From NCBI GenBank assembly GCA_964576075.1, contig CAZNTX010000010.1, forward strand, positions 1 through 64,000: DNA of 64,000 nt, read 5' to 3'. The stretch comes from Thermohalobaculum sp964576075. Lineage in GTDB: Bacteria > Pseudomonadota > Alphaproteobacteria > Rhodobacterales > Rhodobacteraceae. The notes beneath the pieces were generated by a model. It was not told the origin of the DNA and ran no database searches. It saw nothing but the letters and a program-made list of their open reading frames with translations. Each line of letters begins with the position of its first letter. The stretch's first letter is position 1. Of the stretch, positions 59,432 through 64,000 are shown piece after piece. The position numbers were made by a program, and so were the translations under genes.

Positions 59432-60091
59432 TCACCCCTGCGGCAGCGCGCCCTCGGGACAGCGCACCCCGGTGCCGCCGACGCCGCAATAGCCCCCGGG
59501 GTTCTTCGCCAGATACTGCTGGTGGTAATCCTCGGCGAAGTAGAACTCCGGCGCCGGCGCGATCTCCGTCGTGATGGCCCCGAAGCCCGCAGCGCTCAGC
59601 CGCTCCTGGAAGGCCGCGCGCGTGGCCTCCGCGGCCGCCGCCTGCTCCGGCCCGTAGGTGTAGATGCCGGAGCGGTATTGCGTCCCCACATCGTTGCCCT
59701 GGCGCATGCCCTGGGTCGGGTCGTGCCCCTCCCAGAAGATGGTGAGCAGATCGCCATAGGAAATCCGCGCAGGGTCGTAGACGACGAGGACCGCCTCGGT
59801 ATGCCCCGTCTTGCCGGAACAGACCTCCCGATAGGTCGGGTTCGGGGTAAAGCCCGCCGCATAGCCGACCGCCGTCACCCAGACCCCGGGGCGCGTCCAG
59901 AACATCCGCTCGACGCCCCAGAAACAGCCCATGGCGAACATCGCCCGCTCAGTCCCCTCCGGATAGGGGCCCTTCAGCGGGCGGTCGTTGACGAAATGCG
60001 TCTCCGCGGTCGGGATCGGCTCCGCCCGCCCCGGCAGCGCGGTCTCCGCGGTCGGCATCGCCCCGGCCGCGCGCGTCAGAAATCCGAACAT
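59432..60091 (-). CDS. msrA: Peptide-methionine (S)-S-oxide reductase
   Basis: A 219-residue repair enzyme that reduces Met-S-sulfoxide. The catalytic Cys56 is in FAMGCFWGVERMF. TAVGYAAGFTPNPTYREVCSGKTGH near 72 and YFAEDYHQQYLAKNPGGYCG near 185 are diagnostic, and the C-terminal Cys residues can act as resolving Cys. Both an N-terminal extension of about 45 residues and the absence of a signal peptide are visible. ATG 60091. Confidence 0.95.
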   Translation of the reverse strand: MFGFLTRAAGAMPTAETALPGRAEPIPTAETHFVNDRPLKGPYPEGTERAMFAMGCFWGVERMFWTRPGVWVTAVGYAAGFTPNPTYREVCSGKTGHTEAVLVVYDPARISYGDLLTIFWEGHDPTQGMRQGNDVGTQYRSGIYTYGPEQAAAAEATRAAFQERLSAAGFGAITTEIAPAPEFYFAEDYHQQYLAKNPGGYCGVGGTGVRCPEGALPQG

Positions 60092-60221
60092 CGGACCCTC
60101 CTTTTCCTAGCCCTCAAATAAGGTATGCCGCCCTCCCATCCCCGGCAACGCCACAAGAAATAGGGGAACAAGCCTGGAACACCCCTTTCCCTAGCGCCCG
60201 GCCCGCGCTATGCTCGCGCCC

Positions 60222-62600
60222 ATGAACGAGCATGCGCGCGAGAGAGCCCCGCTGTCGGCCCAGGCCGCCCCCATGCCGCCCTATCTCGCCGGGCTCAACC
60301 CGGCGCAGCGGGAGGCTGTGGAGGCGCTCGACGGCCCGGTGCTCGTCCTCGCCGGCGCCGGCACCGGCAAGACCCGGGTGCTCACGAGCCGGCTCGCGCA
60401 TCTGATCCACCAGCGCCGCGCCTGGCCTTCGCAGATCCTCGCGGTCACCTTCACCAACAAGGCCGCCCGCGAGATGAAGGAGCGCTGCGCCGCTCTCCTC
60501 GGCGGGCCGCTCGAGGGGCTGCCCTGGCTCGGCACCTTCCACGCGATCTGCGTCAAGATCCTGCGCCGCCATGCCGAGCTCGCGGATCTGAAGTCCAATT
60601 TCACCATCCTCGACACCGACGACCAGATCCGCCTGATCAAGCAGATCCTCGCCGCCGAGGGGATCGACGAGAAGCGCTGGCCCGCCCGCGTCTTCTCCGG
60701 CCTGCTCGACCGCTGGAAGAACCGGGCGCAGCGCCCGCACCAGATCCCGGCGGACGAGGCGGGCTTCGCCGGCAACCGCGCGGCCGAGTTCTACGAGGCC
60801 TATCAGGACCGGTTGCGCACGCTCAACGCCGTCGATTTCGGCGATCTGCTCCTCCATGTGGTGACGATCTTCCAGTCCCACCCGGACGTGCTCGCGCAAT
60901 ACCAGGAGCGGTTCAAGTATATCCTGGTGGACGAGTATCAGGACACCAACATCGCGCAGTATCTCTGGCTGCGCCTTCTGGCGCAGGGCCACCGCAACAT
61001 CGCCTGCGTCGGCGACGACGACCAGTCGATCTATGGCTGGCGTGGGGCGGAGGTCGGCAACATCCTGAAATTCGAGAGCGACTTCCCCGGCGCCAAGGTG
61101 GTCCGGCTCGAGCAGAACTACCGCTCGACCCGGCATATCCTCGGCGCCGCCTCCGGCGTCATCGCCGCCAACGAGGGCCGGCTCGGCAAGACGCTCTGGA
61201 CCGAGGCGGCGGCGGGCGAGAAGGTCCGCCTCATCGGCCATTGGGACGGCGAGGAGGAGGCGCGCTGGATCGGCGAGGAGATCGAGGCGGCGCAGCGCGG
61301 CACCCGCGGCAACCCGCCCCTCGGGCTCGACGATATGGCGATCCTGGTCCGCGCCTCCTTCCAGATGCGCGCCTTCGAGGACCGCTTCCTCACCATCGGC
61401 CTGCCCTACCGCGTGATCGGCGGCCCGCGCTTCTACGAGCGCATGGAGATCCGCGACGCGATGGCCTATTTCCGCGTCGCCGTCAGCCCGGACGACGATC
61501 TGGCCTTCGAGCGCATCGTCAACACGCCGAAGCGCGGGATAGGCGACAAGGCGTTCCAGGCCGTGCAGCGCCTCGCCCGGGAGGAGCGGGTCTCGCTCGT
61601 GGATGCCGCGCGCACAGTGGCCGGCGGGGGCGAGGGCGTCACCAAGCGCGCCGCCGCCTCCCTCGGCGGGCTCGTCGCGATGATCGACCGCTGGCATCCG
61701 CTGACCCTCGGCCCCGTCTCCACCGGAGAGGGGGTGGCCCGGCTCTCCCATGTCGAACTCGCCGAGCGGATCCTCGACGAATCCGGCTACACCGCCATGT
61801 GGCAGAACGACAAATCCCCCGAGGCGCCGGGCCGGCTCGAGAACCTCAAGGAGCTGATGGGCGCGCTCGAGGGCTTCGAGAACCTCCAGGGCTTTCTCGA
61901 GCACGTCTCCCTCGTGATGGACAACGAGACCGAGGAGGGCGGCGAGAAGGTCTCCATCATGACGCTGCACGCGGCCAAGGGGCTCGAATTCCCGCAGGTC
62001 TTCCTCCCCGGCTGGGAGGACGGGCTCTTCCCCTCGCAGCGGTCGATGGACGAGTCGGGCCTCCAGGGGCTCGAGGAGGAGCGCCGCCTCGCCTATGTCG
62101 GCATCACCCGGGCCGAGGCGCATCTGACCGTCTCCTTCGCGGCCAACCGGCAGATCTACGGGCGCTGGCAGTCCGCGCTGCCCTCCCGCTTCGTCGACGA
62201 ATTGCCCCCCGAGCATGTGGAGGTGCTGACCCCGCCCGGCCTCCATGGCGGCCCCGCCGCCTCCGCCGCGGGCGCCGCGGGCGGCTCGCTCCTCGAGGCG
62301 CAGGCGGTCTCGGCCGACAGCTACAACTCGCCCGGCTGGAAGCGCTTCGCCGCCCGCGCCCGCCAGCGCCCGATGGACCAGCCGAGCGAGACCCGCGCCC
62401 TGGTGATCGACGCCGAGGCGCGCCCCGCGCACGAGCCCGGCACCCGCGTCTTCCACCAGAAATTCGGCTACGGCCGCGTGACCGAGGTCGAGGGCGACAA
62501 GCTGACCGTCGCCTTCGAGAAGGCCGGGGAGAAGAAGGTGGTCGCCCGCTTCGTCTCGCGCGCGGAGAACCAGTCTCCGGGCTCCGACGTCCCCTTCTGA
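60222..62600 (+). CDS. UvrD/PcrA-type superfamily 1 DNA helicase
   Basis: A 792-residue 3'-5' helicase for repair and replication restart. It has the Q-motif LNPAQREAVEA near 25, Walker A AGAGTGKT near 44, VDEYQDTN near 236, GDDDQSIYGWRGA near 265, LEQNYRST near 297, TLHAAKGLEFPQVFLPGWEDG near 580 and AYVGITRAE near 622. The C-terminus ends in the VFHQKFGYGRVTEVEGDKL domain typical of UvrD/PcrA. ATG 60222 is preferred; ATG 60210 is in frame. A TATGCT sequence at 60209-60214 might be a -10 box. Confidence 0.95.
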   Translation: MNEHARERAPLSAQAAPMPPYLAGLNPAQREAVEALDGPVLVLAGAGTGKTRVLTSRLAHLIHQRRAWPSQILAVTFTNKAAREMKERCAALLGGPLEGLPWLGTFHAICVKILRRHAELADLKSNFTILDTDDQIRLIKQILAAEGIDEKRWPARVFSGLLDRWKNRAQRPHQIPADEAGFAGNRAAEFYEAYQDRLRTLNAVDFGDLLLHVVTIFQSHPDVLAQYQERFKYILVDEYQDTNIAQYLWLRLLAQGHRNIACVGDDDQSIYGWRGAEVGNILKFESDFPGAKVVRLEQNYRSTRHILGAASGVIAANEGRLGKTLWTEAAAGEKVRLIGHWDGEEEARWIGEEIEAAQRGTRGNPPLGLDDMAILVRASFQMRAFEDRFLTIGLPYRVIGGPRFYERMEIRDAMAYFRVAVSPDDDLAFERIVNTPKRGIGDKAFQAVQRLAREERVSLVDAARTVAGGGEGVTKRAAASLGGLVAMIDRWHPLTLGPVSTGEGVARLSHVELAERILDESGYTAMWQNDKSPEAPGRLENLKELMGALEGFENLQGFLEHVSLVMDNETEEGGEKVSIMTLHAAKGLEFPQVFLPGWEDGLFPSQRSMDESGLQGLEEERRLAYVGITRAEAHLTVSFAANRQIYGRWQSALPSRFVDELPPEHVEVLTPPGLHGGPAASAAGAAGGSLLEAQAVSADSYNSPGWKRFAARARQRPMDQPSETRALVIDAEARPAHEPGTRVFHQKFGYGRVTEVEGDKLTVAFEKAGEKKVVARFVSRAENQSPGSDVPF

Positions 62601-62603
62601 CGC

Positions 62604-64000
62604 ATGCACGACATCCGCCCCGTCGTCTCGGTCATCGGCCGGCTGACCGTGGTGCTCGGGGGCTCGATGGTCCTCGCCGCGGGCGTCGACGCCGCGAGCG
62701 GGCATGCCAACTGGCGCGGCATGACCATGGCGGCCTTCCTGACGACGACCGCCGGGCTCTCCCTCTCCCTCGTCACCCGCCGCCAGTCGCTCGAGCGGCT
62801 CACCCGCCAACAGGCCTTCCTGCTCACCACCCTGGTCTGGATGGCGCTCCCGGTCTTCGGCGCCCTGCCCTTCTATCTCGGCCCGGCGGGCACGCCCTAT
62901 GCGCTCTCCTACACGGACGCCTATTTCGAGGCGATGTCGGGGCTCACCACCACGGGCGCGACGGTGATGTCCGGGCTGCAGGACGCCCCGCCCGGCCTCC
63001 TCTTCTGGCGGGCGCTGCTGCAATGGTATGGCGGCGTCGGCATCGTCGTCTTCGCCATGGTGTTCCTGCCGGCGCTCAAGATCGGCGGCATGCAGTTCTT
63101 CCGCTCCGAGGCGTTCGATGTCGGCACCGACATCCTGCCGCGCGCGGCGGAGGTCGCGGGCTCGCTCTTCTGGATCTATCTGAGCCTCACCCTCGGCTGC
63201 ATGCTCGCCTATTCCGCCACCGGGCTCAGCGCCTTCGACGCCATCTGCCACGCGATGACCACCGTCTCCACCGGCGGCCTCGGCAATTACGACGACAGCT
63301 TCGCGAGCTTCCCCGCCGCGACGCAATACGTCGCCGTGCTCTTCATGGTGCTCGCGGCGCTGCCCTTCATCCGCTTCATCCAGCTCTCGCGCGGGAATGC
63401 CGAGCCGCTCTTCCACGACATCCAGATCCGCGGGTTCCTCGCCGTGGTGGGCGTCGTGAGCGGCCTCGTCACGCTCTGGCTCCTGCTCGACGGGCGCACC
63501 GGGGTCGAGGAGAGCTTCCGCGCGGCGCTCTTCAACATCACCTCGATCACCACCGGCACGGGCTACGCCTCCGAGCCCTACGACGCCTGGAGCGGCTTCC
63601 CGATCGCGCTCTTCTTCATGGTGGCGCTGATCGGGGGCTGCGCGGGGTCGACCTCCTGCTCGGCCAAGGTGTTCCGCTATCAGATCCTCTTCGCCGCCCT
63701 CACCCAGCAGATCCGGCGGATCCACACCCCGTCCGGCGTCTTTCCGCTGCGCTACGATCACCGGGTCGTGGATCCGGAGGTTCTCTCCTCGGTGATGGCC
63801 TTCTTCTTCGTCTTCGTGACGGCGCTGTCGGTCTGGGCGATCCTGCTGTCGATGTTCGGCCTGCCGGCGATCACGGCGATCTCGGGGGCGGTGGCGACGC
63901 TCGCCAATGTCGGCCCCGGGCTCGGCGCGCAGATCGGGCCGTCGGGCAATTACGCCGACCTTCCCGATGCGGCAAAATGGCTCCTCTCGGCGGGAATGCT
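62604..64000 (+). CDS. trkH: TrkH-family potassium transporter (partial, runs off window)
   Basis: The first 465 or so codons of a Trk/Ktr K+ channel subunit, open to the last base. It begins with ATG 62604, 3 bases after the helicase stop. The selectivity-filter-like repeats are visible: SGLTTTGATVMSGL near 113, AMTTVSTGGLGNYDDSF near 215 and SITTGTGYASEPYDAW near 315. FMVALIGGCAGSTSCSAKVFRYQ lies near 335. Several membrane helices per repeat are evident. The C-terminus is missing. Confidence 0.93.
   Translation, partial: MHDIRPVVSVIGRLTVVLGGSMVLAAGVDAASGHANWRGMTMAAFLTTTAGLSLSLVTRRQSLERLTRQQAFLLTTLVWMALPVFGALPFYLGPAGTPYALSYTDAYFEAMSGLTTTGATVMSGLQDAPPGLLFWRALLQWYGGVGIVVFAMVFLPALKIGGMQFFRSEAFDVGTDILPRAAEVAGSLFWIYLSLTLGCMLAYSATGLSAFDAICHAMTTVSTGGLGNYDDSFASFPAATQYVAVLFMVLAALPFIRFIQLSRGNAEPLFHDIQIRGFLAVVGVVSGLVTLWLLLDGRTGVEESFRAALFNITSITTGTGYASEPYDAWSGFPIALFFMVALIGGCAGSTSCSAKVFRYQILFAALTQQIRRIHTPSGVFPLRYDHRVVDPEVLSSVMAFFFVFVTALSVWAILLSMFGLPAITAISGAVATLANVGPGLGAQIGPSGNYADLPDAAKWLLSAGM

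Noticed and set aside
60114..63761. Very long open frame (over 1,200 codons) on the minus strand opposite the helicase and trkH
   Set aside because: It is the antisense of two clear genes. Its product is His/Asp/Glu/Arg/Gly/Ala-rich with no domain, as expected in very GC-rich DNA.

Overview
The window is very GC-rich, gene-dense DNA from an alphaproteobacterium. It is most like a Rhodobacterales (Rhodobacter/Paracoccus-type) chromosome. The reasons are the arrangement mdh-sucC-sucD-sucA-sucB-lpd, a nearby malyl-CoA thioesterase / mesaconyl-CoA hydratase pair (ethylmalonyl-CoA pathway), sdhCDA-sdhB, a ruvCAB-ybgC-tolQRAB-pal-cpoB-tilS-ftsH block, and DUF1127 genes. These calls come from reading protein motifs and from remembered synteny, not from a database search.

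Layout. 1-364: no gene; lower-GC DNA with three copies of a 12-bp repeat and a 12-G run. 365-7138: purM-purN, a DctPQM-type TRAP transporter, a periplasmic TPR protein and a DUF4177 protein with a long proline-rich tail, closed by a clear intrinsic terminator. 7156-20641 (minus strand): the TCA-cycle block mdh, sucC, sucD, sucA, sucB, lpd. Most junctions carry an unrelated gene (glycosyltransferase-like, sulfotransferase, hypothetical, DUF805, MAPEG). 20798-24042: a VOC protein, mcl2-like, nnrU-like and mch. 24046-26259 (minus): an amino-acid ABC transporter with no ATPase gene. 26471-33234: the succinate dehydrogenase operon, split between sdhA and sdhB by four overlapping or closely packed methyltransferase genes. 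33250-41033: housekeeping genes (HtrA/DegP-type protease, Atp12 chaperone, HAD phosphatase, CBS protein, coaD, cyclophilin, queA, MFS transporter, SnoaL-like protein). 41294-55070 (minus): ftsH, tilS, Tol-Pal, ybgC, a frameshifted pentapeptide-repeat gene, ruvB, ruvA, ruvC. 55331-64000: two DUF1127 genes enclosing a possible structured RNA, prmA, an orphan TadG-like secreted protein, msrA, a UvrD/PcrA helicase, and trkH running off the end.

How the genes fit together. The TCA enzymes, succinate dehydrogenase and the Mcl2/Mch pair form one central-carbon region, covering 2-oxoglutarate to oxaloacetate plus part of acetyl-CoA assimilation. Tol-Pal, CpoB, FtsH and the DegP-type protease serve the envelope. 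RuvABC and UvrD serve DNA repair.

The most unusual observations are two intergenic hairpins whose apical loop is exactly a four-tract G-quadruplex motif with one-base loops (34814-34896 and 41137-41199), a multi-branched fold between the two DUF1127 genes (55504-55632), the four methyltransferases inside the sdh operon, and a homopolymer frameshift that fuses a pentapeptide-repeat membrane protein to its neighbour.
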